A stretch of 64,000 nt of DNA. Source: Bacteroidetes bacterium GWF2_41_31 (GTDB lineage: Bacteria > Bacteroidota > Bacteroidia > Bacteroidales > F082). The DNA is taken from NCBI GenBank assembly GCA_001769215.1, contig MEOL01000034.1, forward strand, positions 124,001 to 188,000. The letters run 5' to 3'. Both the position numbers and the translations under genes were made by a program. The notes under the pieces were generated by a model. The model saw only the letters and a program-made list of their open reading frames with translations. It was not told the DNA's origin and ran no database searches. Below, in pieces: positions 43,844 to 52,627 of this stretch (position 1 is its first letter; each line of letters begins with the position of its first letter).

Positions 43844-44515
43844 ATGAAATTGCAACGACAGCAACTGATTGATAGAACGGTGGAATTTGTAAAACAGCAA
43901 TTGGCCGGTGCCGAAGGAGGTCACGATTGGTGGCATATTGTTCGCGTTTGGAGTTTGTCGAAGACCATCGGGAAAATAGAAGGCGTCGATATGCTGGTGG
44001 TGGAATTGGGTGCCTTGCTGCACGACATTGCCGATGCTAAATTTAATGATGGAAATGATGACGTAGGTCCTGAAATGGCAAGGCATTTTCTAATGAATCA
44101 GGGTGCCGATCCGAAGATCATTGATCAGGTGGAAATAATAGTCAGGGATATTTCGTTTAAAAACACCTTTTCAGGTGAAATAAGCCGCAGCAAAGAGCTG
44201 GATGTGGTGCAGGATGCCGACAGGCTGGATGCCATGGGTGCGATTGGGATTGCACGCACGTTTAATTATGGTGGATATCAGGGAAATGTGATGTATGATC
44301 CCCATCTCCCGCCAAGGGTAAATATGACCAAAGAGGAGTATAAAAAAGGCAAATCCACTACCATTAACCATTTCTATGAAAAATTGTTGTTGCTAAAAGA
44401 TACCATGAATACGGCAACAGGGAAGAGGCTGGCGGAGGAACGACATCAGTTCATGCTGACTTTTTTGGAAACCTTTTGCCAGGAATGGGAGGGCAAGGAT
44501 TCATCGCTTTTTTAG
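43844..44515 (+). CDS. HD-domain phosphohydrolase
   Basis: 223 residues. Metal ligands of the HD superfamily: H in GGHDWWHIVRV (first His), HD in LLHDIADAKF, and DADRLDAMGAIGIARTF (final Asp). The pattern is that of the YedJ/PA2169-like small HD hydrolases acting on nucleotides or other phosphomonoesters; the substrate is not known. It ends inside the 3' end of the convergent STAS-like gene (15-bp overlap). Confidence 0.88.
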   Translation: MKLQRQQLIDRTVEFVKQQLAGAEGGHDWWHIVRVWSLSKTIGKIEGVDMLVVELGALLHDIADAKFNDGNDDVGPEMARHFLMNQGADPKIIDQVEIIVRDISFKNTFSGEISRSKELDVVQDADRLDAMGAIGIARTFNYGGYQGNVMYDPHLPPRVNMTKEEYKKGKSTTINHFYEKLLLLKDTMNTATGKRLAEERHQFMLTFLETFCQEWEGKDSSLF

Positions 44516-44872
44516 CCAAATTAATGCTCCTTCTTCTGTAGAAAACACTTTTAATTTGTAAGCGGGGGAGATGTATTTCTGTTCGAAAACCATGGCAAGA
44601 GCCGTATTTTCAGGGGTGTTGTGAATGACAGCATGCCGAATGGAGTGATACAAGGGAAATAATTTTTTTTGCTTCTCTGCAATGCGGGATAAATCCTCAG
44701 GTGAAAATTCGGGACGTGCTAACCGCGCATCTTCCAGGATGAGCAGGTTGCGTGGTAATTCTTCGTTATCCAGACAATAATCAATGGCCCCCATCATATC
44801 TTGTATGGTTATCTTGCCTTCCGAAAGACCATACAGGATACCGTTATTTTTATTCCCGGTAAATGTGATCAT
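44501..44872 (-). CDS. STAS/SpoIIAA-like protein
   Basis: 123 residues with alternating beta/alpha pattern (GILYGLSEGKITIQDMMGAIDYCLD, LLILEDARLARPEFS, IRHAVIHNTPENTALAMVFEQ) as in SpoIIAA-like/STAS-related proteins. No Ser phosphorylation motif is clear. It starts 3 bp after the 58-residue winged-helix gene, so the two are co-transcribed and lie at the end of the fibre-locus strand. Function unknown. Confidence 0.6.
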   Translation of the reverse strand: MITFTGNKNNGILYGLSEGKITIQDMMGAIDYCLDNEELPRNLLILEDARLARPEFSPEDLSRIAEKQKKLFPLYHSIRHAVIHNTPENTALAMVFEQKYISPAYKLKVFSTEEGALIWLKKR

Positions 44873-44875
44873 TCT

Positions 44876-45052
44876 CTACAACGCTTGATAATAGCATCGT
44901 TTTGGTGAAGATATTTTATTCTCATTCACCAGTACTTTGATGGCTTTATCTACTTCTTTTTTATCGATTCCGCTTTGATCGGCTATTTCTCCTGCTTTCA
45001 ATGGAGTGCTGGAAATTTTAAGTGTGTTGTACACTTTTTCTGATGTGTTCAT
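44876..45052 (-). CDS. 58-residue winged-helix protein
   Basis: A small ORF of 58 codons: MNTSEKVYNTLKISSTPLKA begins it, then GEIADQSGIDKKEVDKAIKV and a basic KISSPKRCYYQAL end. A helix-turn-helix (PLKAGEIADQSGIDKKEVDKAIKVL) is easy to see and the KRCY tail is like that of small winged-helix proteins in many bacteria. It lies 64 bp downstream of the GldM-like gene and 3 bp before the STAS-like gene. It could regulate its neighbours, but this is inferred. Confidence 0.75.
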   Translation of the reverse strand: MNTSEKVYNTLKISSTPLKAGEIADQSGIDKKEVDKAIKVLVNENKISSPKRCYYQAL

Positions 45053-45116
45053 TGTAACTTTATTTTAAGTGGTTTGATGGGTAAAAATAGCATTAATTTC
45101 GATTTATTTCAGTTGT

Positions 45117-46724
45117 TTAATTAATAGTCAAAACAATGGGCGAAAGTGTTCTTTCGATTCCATCGGGATCGCGGGCCATGATGTTTTCGAAAACCACGCT
45201 CTGACCCCGATTTGTTTGTTTTATTTGATCGATCATTTCGGTTGTTAAATAAGCGTTCTTTGAATCGAGGTTGTACACTTTAAAACCCCGCTGAACCGTC
45301 ATGGTGAAAGAGCTGATGACGAAAGAATGGTCAAACTCAAAATCGTCGGGCATTTTTGGAGCAAGTGCTCCGGCAGCGATCATAATATCGCGGTTTATGA
45401 CACCTGAGTTTTTCCCGCCGATAGTGGCCGCGGGATCGGGTAACTTTTTTACCCGGAAAGTCTTTGAACCCAAATACTTTTGCACACCATTGATGTTGGT
45501 GGCGAGGGTAACAACCGCGTCATTACAGCCTACAGGAACATTTACCACCCAATCGTTGCTTGAAAGATCGGGTTTAATCGTACCACAGGAGATAGCCGGA
45601 GTTAAACTCTCTTTTGGGATACCTGAAATATCAATCGAAACGGGATTGTCAACGCCAATATAAAACACGTTCATTTTTTTCGCGGAAATGGTGAACGAGG
45701 CACTGGCCACATAGTATTCATTGTTAAAGTGATAATCGTTTACTTCTCCGGTACTTGCTTTTGCCCTCACAAACCCGGCATATTTATTTAATCCTTCCAT
45801 CCGGGCCGAAAGGTTGAGGTTTATTTTTCCGGGTACATTATCCAACAAAGTGGCTTGGCCAATCATGGTTGCCGGAAGATAGTCGACCCCTTGCATGAAG
45901 TAAACCTCGGGGCTTTGTGTGGTATCGTAAGCTGCTACAATGATTTCGGCCTGATATTCATCTCCAATAAAAACAAAATTGCTTTTAGGCAACACTTTGG
46001 CTTCTATTCTGTCGAATTTAAAATCACCTTGTCCGATGGATTTATGCAATAAGTTAACCACGTCGTATTCGGCGTTATAAACATCCGAAATAATTTTGTT
46101 CAGGATAGGAATATCGGCAGCCACAATGGTATTATAAAAAAAATGGGTTTCCCAGTTTTGCTCCAGTCCATCTGCATTGTAGTAGGGACCTTCGGTGTCA
46201 AGGCCAAGGTTGACATTCCGTAAGTTTCTCGAATCGACCAACGCGAGCATTTCCTGCCGAAACAGGATGATTCTATCTTTTAACTTCTTCGAAGCGCCAT
46301 CGGAGCCATCGTTGGAACTTCCCATGAAATATCGGGTTGGTACCAAATAGTTGTCTTTCTTTTTGATGTTTTTAACTGAAATGCGTTTTGCAGAATCTAT
46401 CGACACGTTTTCTGTAGCAGCGATCAGTTCATTCCGTACGTTTTCGACATAATCAACCATTTCCCCGGAGAGTACTTTTGCTTCCTGGGCTTTTTCCCAG
46501 TATGGCTTTACCTTTACCTGGTTTATCTGATAATTTTTTTCGAAATTGGCATAGATTTCATTCAATTTTTGTGAAAGGTTTTCATTTGTCTGAACGATGT
46601 TGTCATTCACCACCAAAAAGGCGTTGATGACATCTTTGGAAACATTTAAAGCAAGTAAGGCAGTCAATACCAAATACATCATCGAAATCATTCTTTGCCT
46701 TGGTGATTCTTTAACTCCCGCCAT
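45117..46724 (-). CDS. GldM-family T9SS/gliding motor protein (paralog outside the gldKLMN cluster)
   Basis: 535 residues, the full GldM length. The N-terminus MAGVKESPRQRMISMMYLVL is the GldM signature, with one membrane helix (about 13-31: MISMMYLVLTALLALNVSK). The periplasmic part has a coiled N-terminal domain (LNEIYANFEKNY..., 40-230) and three Ig-like domains. In T9SS, GldM and the membrane protein GldL form a proton-driven motor that contacts GldKN. No gldK, gldL or gldN is in the window. This gene instead closes a run of subunit, chaperone-like and usher-like genes, 33 bp behind the last subunit gene, so it is probably specialised for that locus. Confidence 0.9.
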   Translation of the reverse strand: MAGVKESPRQRMISMMYLVLTALLALNVSKDVINAFLVVNDNIVQTNENLSQKLNEIYANFEKNYQINQVKVKPYWEKAQEAKVLSGEMVDYVENVRNELIAATENVSIDSAKRISVKNIKKKDNYLVPTRYFMGSSNDGSDGASKKLKDRIILFRQEMLALVDSRNLRNVNLGLDTEGPYYNADGLEQNWETHFFYNTIVAADIPILNKIISDVYNAEYDVVNLLHKSIGQGDFKFDRIEAKVLPKSNFVFIGDEYQAEIIVAAYDTTQSPEVYFMQGVDYLPATMIGQATLLDNVPGKINLNLSARMEGLNKYAGFVRAKASTGEVNDYHFNNEYYVASASFTISAKKMNVFYIGVDNPVSIDISGIPKESLTPAISCGTIKPDLSSNDWVVNVPVGCNDAVVTLATNINGVQKYLGSKTFRVKKLPDPAATIGGKNSGVINRDIMIAAGALAPKMPDDFEFDHSFVISSFTMTVQRGFKVYNLDSKNAYLTTEMIDQIKQTNRGQSVVFENIMARDPDGIERTLSPIVLTIN

Positions 46725-46757
46725 TGATTAGTGAATATTTTTTGTAAATAAAGTCAA

Positions 46758-47252
46758 TTATTGTGTGATGGTATATTGCACATAAATGGTGCTGATTCCT
46801 GACCGTACTTTCGAGTAATCGGTGATAATAAACGAAAAGATAAGCTGATGTCCCTCGTTTCTGCCCGACCCGGTATAGCAGGTGCTGATGTTATCAATCA
46901 ATACACGTGGCCGGTTAGAAACCGTTATTTTACCGGTGGGTATTCCCTGTCTGCTTTTGCTCATGCCTACATAGGGTTTGGCTTCAATTTGCAGTTCCAT
47001 ACCATCAGGAATGCTCCCGGAAGCCACTTCCACCGTGATCGAAATGTTGGGTTCTGACGGATGGACGAGGGTTGTATAGTTGAGCCACTGTGATTCGTCG
47101 GTGATTACCTTTTTTGGAAGCCCGGCGTTATATGATGGTGTTAAATCCATGTAAATGGGGCTTCTCTTACTTACCGTGAGGCTGTTTTGCGCATATAGGG
47201 CACTGCTGGCGAAAAGTAATAAAATACAGAAGGTGAAACTTGGCTTTTTCAT
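46758..47252 (-). CDS. Fibre-subunit-like secreted protein 5 (possible tip subunit)
   Basis: 164 residues with signal peptide (to LYAQ). It shares with the four proteins at 51140-53783 the core 'LNYTTLV... ITVEVASGSIPDGM ... ISTCYTGSGRNEGHQLIFSF' and an amphipathic last strand (IYVQYTITQ). Beta-rich, Ig-like by pattern. Located between the usher-like and gldM-like genes (30 and 33 bp spacing). In chaperone-usher operons a subunit gene after the usher often codes for the tip or adhesin; that role is inference. Confidence 0.7.
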   Translation of the reverse strand: MKKPSFTFCILLLFASSALYAQNSLTVSKRSPIYMDLTPSYNAGLPKKVITDESQWLNYTTLVHPSEPNISITVEVASGSIPDGMELQIEAKPYVGMSKSRQGIPTGKITVSNRPRVLIDNISTCYTGSGRNEGHQLIFSFIITDYSKVRSGISTIYVQYTITQ

Positions 47253-47282
47253 AAGCGTAGTTAGTTTGTTTCAAAAAAGCGA

Positions 47283-49976
47283 TCAGCTTTTTTGAAATTT
47301 GATTTTACGTGAAATTTTCCTGATAGCTATCTCCACATTTTTGATCTCAGCGGACGACAGGTTGATATTGTATTCATTGGTCAGCAACTGATATCCCGCA
47401 GGAATTCCGCGGTCGTACACAATCAGCTTCCATGTTCCGGGCCTGAGGTCATTAAAACCAAACGTCCCGTCCTGATTGGTAAAAACACGGTAGGTTTCGA
47501 TGCCATTGTTGACTTCGATGATGAGCTTATCCAATTTTGCCTTTACAGCAATAAAGCCTTTCTTATCCTTATTTTCATCTTCTTCAATCACAATGGTACC
47601 GGTTATTTTTCCTGATTTTGTTAAAGATACTTCAAAATAGGTTTTTTCACCCGGCAGGATATCAATTTTATATGGCCCGGGTGTTTCGGCAATGGTGTTC
47701 AGTCCTGATTTTGAATTGTCCATAAACAAAAAATGTGTTCCCGTTTTTACAAATGGAATGTCAAATTCTCCATTTTTATCCGAAAATACGATATTTCCTG
47801 CCAAGGTAAGCAAAATTCCTTCAATATTATCAACACCATGATTTATGATCCTGCCCTGAAGTCCCCCGACATCCTCCTTCCGGGCAACAGGAATATTGAT
47901 GGTGTATGTGTACTTTAAGCTGGCACTGAGTACAGTATTGTTCAGCGAGTTTTTCCTGAGATCATAATCTACGCCCATCGCCACCTCATGGTTGCGATGT
48001 ATCAGGTAGCTTGCCTGCAAACCAAGTAAACTCCTGTCGCGATAATATTCTTCCACCTGGTAACCGTTTTGATATTGAAATAAAACTTTAACCTTACTTC
48101 TCCAATTGGCATCGAGGGTAGCTCCATAAAAAACATTGGTCAGTCCGCCTGTAAGATATTGTTGGCCTCCCATGTAATTGACAAAGCTTTTTACAAATAT
48201 ATTTTTGTTTATATTATATTGCAGCGATAAATTTGCATTGATCACATTCGTGAGTTCACCCACTTTAAGTGGCAGGAAGTTTTCTGTTTTTCCCATGGCT
48301 CCGTACGCGTTGATCCCAAAGCGGTTTATTCTGCTGCGCAACCCTATGCGGCCCGTATATTCCTTATAATTGAATTTTTTTGGCAGGCTCATGTCTTCGT
48401 TCGATCGCATACTTGCTCCGATATTCAGGCTGTGATTAAAATTGATGGCATAACCCGCCGAAAAACTCAAATTACTGCTAAACGGGGCATTGGCATACAT
48501 GGTATCCAGAGCAATATTGGTATGGTTTAAATTGTAATTCAGCGTTAAATCTACCTTACGGAAAACAGAAGCATTCACACCCGATGAAACATATTGTGAG
48601 TTTGATAAATACCCGGGGAAGTCCTGATCGGCTTTGGTGTAGGCAAAAAACATCCTGTAATGTGAGAAATGCACCCGCAAATCTGTTGAATAGGCCTTGG
48701 TGGTTTTTCCATTGGCCATTCCCATGGCATACTCAAATTTAATGTCCCCCCACGTAAGTGGACTGGCCTCACCCGAAAGGGAAAAGAGTTGAGCGGCACT
48801 ATCTGTTACAAACAATTTGTTCAGGTATCCCAATTTGATGTTCAGCTTTTTTTCTAAAGTATAACGGCCATACACCGAGGCCACCCGTTGCAAGTTGGGA
48901 TAAAACCTGGGGAAATTGATAAAGGTACCAAGGCTGATTTTTTTTAAGGTATGTTCATATTCAAGGCCCCGGCCGCTTCTCGATCCTTCGGTTAAATCGG
49001 TTAAGGTGTAGCTGTTGTCGCCTATTGCGGCTCTTGAATGTGGCGAAACATATTTGATGTTGTATTCATCGGTTTGACCAAGAATGGGGTTTCCCTGCCG
49101 GTTGGGGCCCCGGAAATGAAACGCGATCTCTCTTTTTTTTCGATAGGAAATGGTCCCTGCCCCGGTAATATCGAACATATAGCCATAGAGTCGTTCCCCG
49201 GTTTGGTTGTTGGTTACAAAAAGACCGGATATTTTCGTAGGTATCCTATTGTATGAATCGAATTTGATTTTGCCCGAAGGAATCACATCGAAAACACAGG
49301 AGGTTTCACTTGTTGTTTCAGGACTCTCCACAATGGTAGCTGAAAGGCTCACCCCTTTTCGGGTATATTGGATGATGTCTTTTTCGGTGGTCACAAATAC
49401 GCCAATAAACACCGATGAACCCGGATCGATCGCGAGCTTTTTGGTTTCTGATATTTTTGCATTGATGATCGTGGCCTCAATATTGACCTTTGTATTTGAT
49501 AAATTTTGTACCATAAATTGTACGCTCAGCGTATCTCCCGAAAATACATAATCAGGCGCTTTCATTACGCTGGTTAAAATGGCGTATTGTGGTTTTACAT
49601 AAACGGGAATTTGAATCTCTCCGATTTTACTGTTTTCCAACTTGTCCCATGCTTCAATGCCAATGGAATAATCACCTACCCCGGTAGATTCGTTCACATA
49701 AAAACTAAAAATTTTTAATTTTTTGCTGGCCCTTTCCACGATAACCGATGAATAATCTGTTAGCTGACTCAGTCCGTCCGGGGTGGTAATTTTTAGCTGG
49801 AACTCTTTATCTGAATCCGTATTATTGACCAACATGATGGCCATGTTGGAGTTGGAACCCGGGTTTAGTTCAATCTTGTTTTTATTAACCAGTTGTATCT
49901 CTAAATCGCCTTTGCCTGCATATATGACCAATGACATGAACCACAGTGATGTAAATACTGAAACAAATTTCCACAT
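47283..49976 (-). CDS. Usher-like outer-membrane protein with Ig-like and carboxypeptidase-regulatory-like domains
   Basis: 897 residues with signal peptide (1-20). Residues 22-230 are two Ig-like beta-sandwich domains (MAIMLVNNTDSDKEFQLKIT; VQFMVQNLSNTKV). Residues about 260-690 are a long, Tyr/Asn-rich amphipathic beta-strand region, likely an outer-membrane barrel (LNLSFSAGYAINF-like strands such as LSLQYNINKNIFVKSFVNYM). Residues 705-895 hold two or three small Ig-like domains (GLQGRIINHGVDNIEG; TNQDGTFGFNDLRPGTWKL with YDRGIPAGYQL). The overall plan resembles CS1/alternative ushers, but I see no sequence identity that proves it. It lies 98 bp behind the chaperone-like gene. Confidence 0.7.
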   Translation of the reverse strand: MWKFVSVFTSLWFMSLVIYAGKGDLEIQLVNKNKIELNPGSNSNMAIMLVNNTDSDKEFQLKITTPDGLSQLTDYSSVIVERASKKLKIFSFYVNESTGVGDYSIGIEAWDKLENSKIGEIQIPVYVKPQYAILTSVMKAPDYVFSGDTLSVQFMVQNLSNTKVNIEATIINAKISETKKLAIDPGSSVFIGVFVTTEKDIIQYTRKGVSLSATIVESPETTSETSCVFDVIPSGKIKFDSYNRIPTKISGLFVTNNQTGERLYGYMFDITGAGTISYRKKREIAFHFRGPNRQGNPILGQTDEYNIKYVSPHSRAAIGDNSYTLTDLTEGSRSGRGLEYEHTLKKISLGTFINFPRFYPNLQRVASVYGRYTLEKKLNIKLGYLNKLFVTDSAAQLFSLSGEASPLTWGDIKFEYAMGMANGKTTKAYSTDLRVHFSHYRMFFAYTKADQDFPGYLSNSQYVSSGVNASVFRKVDLTLNYNLNHTNIALDTMYANAPFSSNLSFSAGYAINFNHSLNIGASMRSNEDMSLPKKFNYKEYTGRIGLRSRINRFGINAYGAMGKTENFLPLKVGELTNVINANLSLQYNINKNIFVKSFVNYMGGQQYLTGGLTNVFYGATLDANWRSKVKVLFQYQNGYQVEEYYRDRSLLGLQASYLIHRNHEVAMGVDYDLRKNSLNNTVLSASLKYTYTINIPVARKEDVGGLQGRIINHGVDNIEGILLTLAGNIVFSDKNGEFDIPFVKTGTHFLFMDNSKSGLNTIAETPGPYKIDILPGEKTYFEVSLTKSGKITGTIVIEEDENKDKKGFIAVKAKLDKLIIEVNNGIETYRVFTNQDGTFGFNDLRPGTWKLIVYDRGIPAGYQLLTNEYNINLSSAEIKNVEIAIRKISRKIKFQKS

Positions 49977-50074
49977 TTACATGCTTTATTTATTAATAAC
50001 CAATTACTTATTTCTCTTTTTGAATTGGATGTTATTATCTGATCGTTTTAAAAAGAATAAATGTATGACCGGCA

Positions 50075-50866
50075 TTAAAAAAAGAGGGTGTATTCTAAAC
50101 CGAAAACATCATCTCCTTCACCGGCGGCCACAATTACGGTGTGATACGTTTTTTCACTTTCTATTCCTTCCAGGTCGAACCTGTAACGCGCCGAAGTAGC
50201 AGGAAAAAGCCCTTTTTTTGCAGCCATAATTACTTTAACCGATTCGCCGGCATCATTAAACAATTCCATGGAGACATCAGGTACGATGTAATGATCGCCG
50301 GTATTGATGATGTCAACAGCCAAAAACAAGTGGTCACCTTCTTTTATCAGACTTGGTTCCAGAAATTCCAGTTTCCCTTTACTTGCATCTGCTATTTCGG
50401 TCACTATTTGAATAGCATAGCGTGTAACCGTGTTAATGTTAAATTGCCCTTCCTGAGCAGGGTCGATCGGATTAACGCCTTCTACCATCAACACACTCCA
50501 GTAAGTACCTGTGATGGTGTCGTTTTGAGGAATGGTTACCTCATATTGAATGTACATGGTTGAGTTACCCGCCACGATGGTCGTCTTCGGACTATATTGA
50601 ATCCAATTGGCATTGGAGCGATCGTGCGAGACGGGGTCGTTGTAATAAGTAAAATCCTCGTAATTGTAGAGCAAATCAGTTTGATAAATCTTTACTTCCT
50701 GGTCGGTAGTGCCGCTGTTTTGAATTTTTATCTCCCCTTTGTACACGTCCCCTTTTTCTCCTTTGTTAATATGTCGCAGACTCCCCACTACTTCGATGGA
50801 TGCTACAGAAATCAAGGGTATAAGAGTAATCAGAAAAAATGCAAAAAAAAGTTGAATCGTTCTCAT
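50075..50866 (-). CDS. Periplasmic chaperone-like (PapD-fold) protein
   Basis: 263 residues with signal peptide (1-22). Two Ig-like halves can be seen: residues 24-150 with KGEIKIQNSGTTDQEVKIYQ, WIQYSPKTTIVAGNSTMYIQ and TITGTYWSVLMVEGV, and residues 165-260. The pattern 'Trp-Ile-x-x-Ser-Pro ... aGxSxxxxxxVxIP ... sGTYWxxLxVE' is what alternative pilus chaperones show. It lies directly upstream of the usher-like gene, as in chaperone-usher operons. I infer that it holds subunits in the periplasm; direct evidence would need structure comparison. Confidence 0.65.
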   Translation of the reverse strand: MRTIQLFFAFFLITLIPLISVASIEVVGSLRHINKGEKGDVYKGEIKIQNSGTTDQEVKIYQTDLLYNYEDFTYYNDPVSHDRSNANWIQYSPKTTIVAGNSTMYIQYEVTIPQNDTITGTYWSVLMVEGVNPIDPAQEGQFNINTVTRYAIQIVTEIADASKGKLEFLEPSLIKEGDHLFLAVDIINTGDHYIVPDVSMELFNDAGESVKVIMAAKKGLFPATSARYRFDLEGIESEKTYHTVIVAAGEGDDVFGLEYTLFF

Positions 50867-51139
50867 GTTTTTGTCTTTTTATATTATTTGTCAAGATTAC
50901 TAAAAATTATCGTATGAATCAAGTTTTTAGTGATTTTATTCCTGGCATGTTCATTTCATTGTGGGGCAGTAGTGGCTTGTGGGAGGAATTGATAACAACA
51001 ACAACAAAATAGGGGAAGTATGAATACTTCCCCCAATCACTAACCTATGTACCTACTACATTATTGTCAAATATCATTTAAATAGCATCTCTATACAAAC
51101 TGGCAGCCTGTTTTTAACAATGAGCGATTGCCATCATGT
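50867..51139. other. Spacer between subunit 4 and chaperone genes
   Basis: 273 bp with one strong hairpin (see 51012-51033) and no gene. Such a gap after a major subunit gene often sets the level of downstream expression. Confidence 0.5.
51012..51033 (-). terminator. Strong hairpin after subunit 4, possible attenuator
   Basis: A perfect 10-bp stem GGGGAAGTAT/ATACTTCCCC with a 2-base centre. On the minus strand it is followed by TATTTTGTTGTTG, a weak T run, so partial termination or mRNA 3'-end protection is more likely than full stop. Confidence 0.6.
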
Positions 51140-51700
51140 TTAATAACCTGCTGAAAGAGTTAATACAACGGTTGCAGTAGTGGCACCGGTTGCGAAAATG
51201 GTTCCATAAGCACCAGCGGCTCCTGCATCCCAGGCATAATCCAGCTTATAACCGTCACCTGCGGCAGTTCCTGTATAACAACTTCCAATTCCCGTTGCGA
51301 TATCAACTGCTGTTGCACCAAGAACCAGTGTGCCGGTACCTGTTCCAACCGTTCCGGCAAAATTCGCGTTTGTTGGTACGGCGGTTGCAACTGATAGTTC
51401 AGTTCCTGCGGGTACCCCGGTTACTGAAGCTGTCATTTTACGGGTTTGAGCTGAAGTAACAATTGAGGATAGCTGGGCGTAACTTGTACCCGTACCGCCG
51501 CTAATGGCTGTACCAGCAACGGTGGTGGTTAGTTCCAATGAAACGGCACCGGTAACCCCTGAAGCATTAACAGCATTAATAAGCAGAACTTCGGGTATAC
51601 CCATGGTTAATTCCTGGTTTGATGTAACCTGAGCGTTAACATTCACACTGAGTATCGAAAAAGCCCCGATCGTTGCGATAAAAAAGAATAGTTTTTTCAT
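51140..51700 (-). CDS. Fibre-subunit-like secreted protein 4 (candidate major subunit)
   Basis: 186 residues with a clear signal peptide (MKKLFFFIATIGAFSILSVN, cut after NAQ). The mature part is Gly/Ala/Thr-rich and beta-rich with the shared motif IGSCYTGTAAGDGYKLDYAW and last strand TATVVLTLSAGY. It has its own leader with a perfect -7 box overlapping a palindrome and a hairpin behind it, which suits a highly expressed major subunit. Family unknown to me; related to the genes at 46758, 51888, 52628 and 53202. Confidence 0.75.
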   Translation of the reverse strand: MKKLFFFIATIGAFSILSVNVNAQVTSNQELTMGIPEVLLINAVNASGVTGAVSLELTTTVAGTAISGGTGTSYAQLSSIVTSAQTRKMTASVTGVPAGTELSVATAVPTNANFAGTVGTGTGTLVLGATAVDIATGIGSCYTGTAAGDGYKLDYAWDAGAAGAYGTIFATGATTATVVLTLSAGY

Positions 51701-51733
51701 TTTAGTTTGTTATTTATTTATATAAATTTTCTA

Positions 51734-51753
51734 CCCAACAAAGGTATGTTGGG
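51734..51753 (-). promoter_or_regulatory. Promoter with overlapping dyad upstream of subunit 4
   Basis: The -7 box TACCTTTG (51746-51739, minus strand) lies within the dyad CCCAACA-N6-TGTTGGG (51734-51753). A regulator binding this dyad would overlap the promoter. Start codon 38 bp downstream. Confidence 0.55.
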
Positions 51754-51887
51754 ATTTTTGCATAATTTATAGGCTACTTACTGAAATGCACTTCATAAAA
51801 ACTGAAATGAGGTTCATAAAAACCGATAGTTCAGGTGGGTTTTTTTCGCTGTGGGAGTTATCAATGAAAGGATCATGAACGAATTAT

Positions 51888-52460
51888 TTAATTGCCATCG
51901 TGGGCGGTAAGCGTGAAGACCACCGTTATGTTGTAGGTGGCCGCAGCTATCTGACTGTAGTTTGCTGCCGGGTTCAGGGGTGCCCAGGTAAAAGTCATCT
52001 GGTAGCCATCGTTGTAGCCGGTACCGGTATAACAAGTTGCAATATATCTTACTAAAAACTGATCTACAGATGATAATGTGATGGGCGTGGTGATGGCTGT
52101 TCCCAATGCTCCTCCGCTATTGGTGGTGGTGCAGTTTGCCGACACCAGTGTTAAGCTCGTTCCGGCAGGAATTGATCCGCTACTTATTTTCGCTGAAAGC
52201 TCCCGGTCGGTGCCGCCGGGGACGATGGATGATATTTTAACAAATAAATCGGAGTTGGAAACTGATCCCACTGGTGCTCCCGCTGTTGAAGTAGCAAGAG
52301 TCAATGTCACCGGGGCATGGTTGGTTTCTATCAATGCAAATTCCGATACTTGTAAGGTAACGTTGTCTCCGGCGGTCCATACTTGGGCATTGAGGTGATT
52401 GATGAAGCATAAAATGACTCCTGTCAGCATCATTTTAATGTATAGGTTATTCATAATCAA
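51888..52460 (-). CDS. Fibre-subunit-like secreted protein 3
   Basis: 190 residues with signal peptide (to LNAQ); an ATG two codons later is equally possible. Closest to subunit 2 at 52628: both share VWTAGDNVTLQVSEFALIET-like N-termini, NHAPVTL, SNSDLFVKISSIVP, the ATCYTGTGYNDGYQMTFTWA block and the last strand YNITVVFTLT. Beta-rich with two cysteines in the mature protein (SANC, ATCY). Gaps of 167 and 187 bp flank it, so it may be expressed separately. Confidence 0.75.
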   Translation of the reverse strand: MIMNNLYIKMMLTGVILCFINHLNAQVWTAGDNVTLQVSEFALIETNHAPVTLTLATSTAGAPVGSVSNSDLFVKISSIVPGGTDRELSAKISSGSIPAGTSLTLVSANCTTTNSGGALGTAITTPITLSSVDQFLVRYIATCYTGTGYNDGYQMTFTWAPLNPAANYSQIAAATYNITVVFTLTAHDGN

Positions 52461-52627
52461 AGTATTACACAGGCAGCATTCATATTTATTTCAGAATGTA
52501 AATATAACTATAAACAAGCGGTTGATTGGGTGGTCTTTTGCTGAAATCTACCTCAAAAAAACTGAAAAAACGCTATTCAACCCAATCATGTCACTTTGCG
52601 AAGTCCGATATGGGTTTTGTCTGTATT

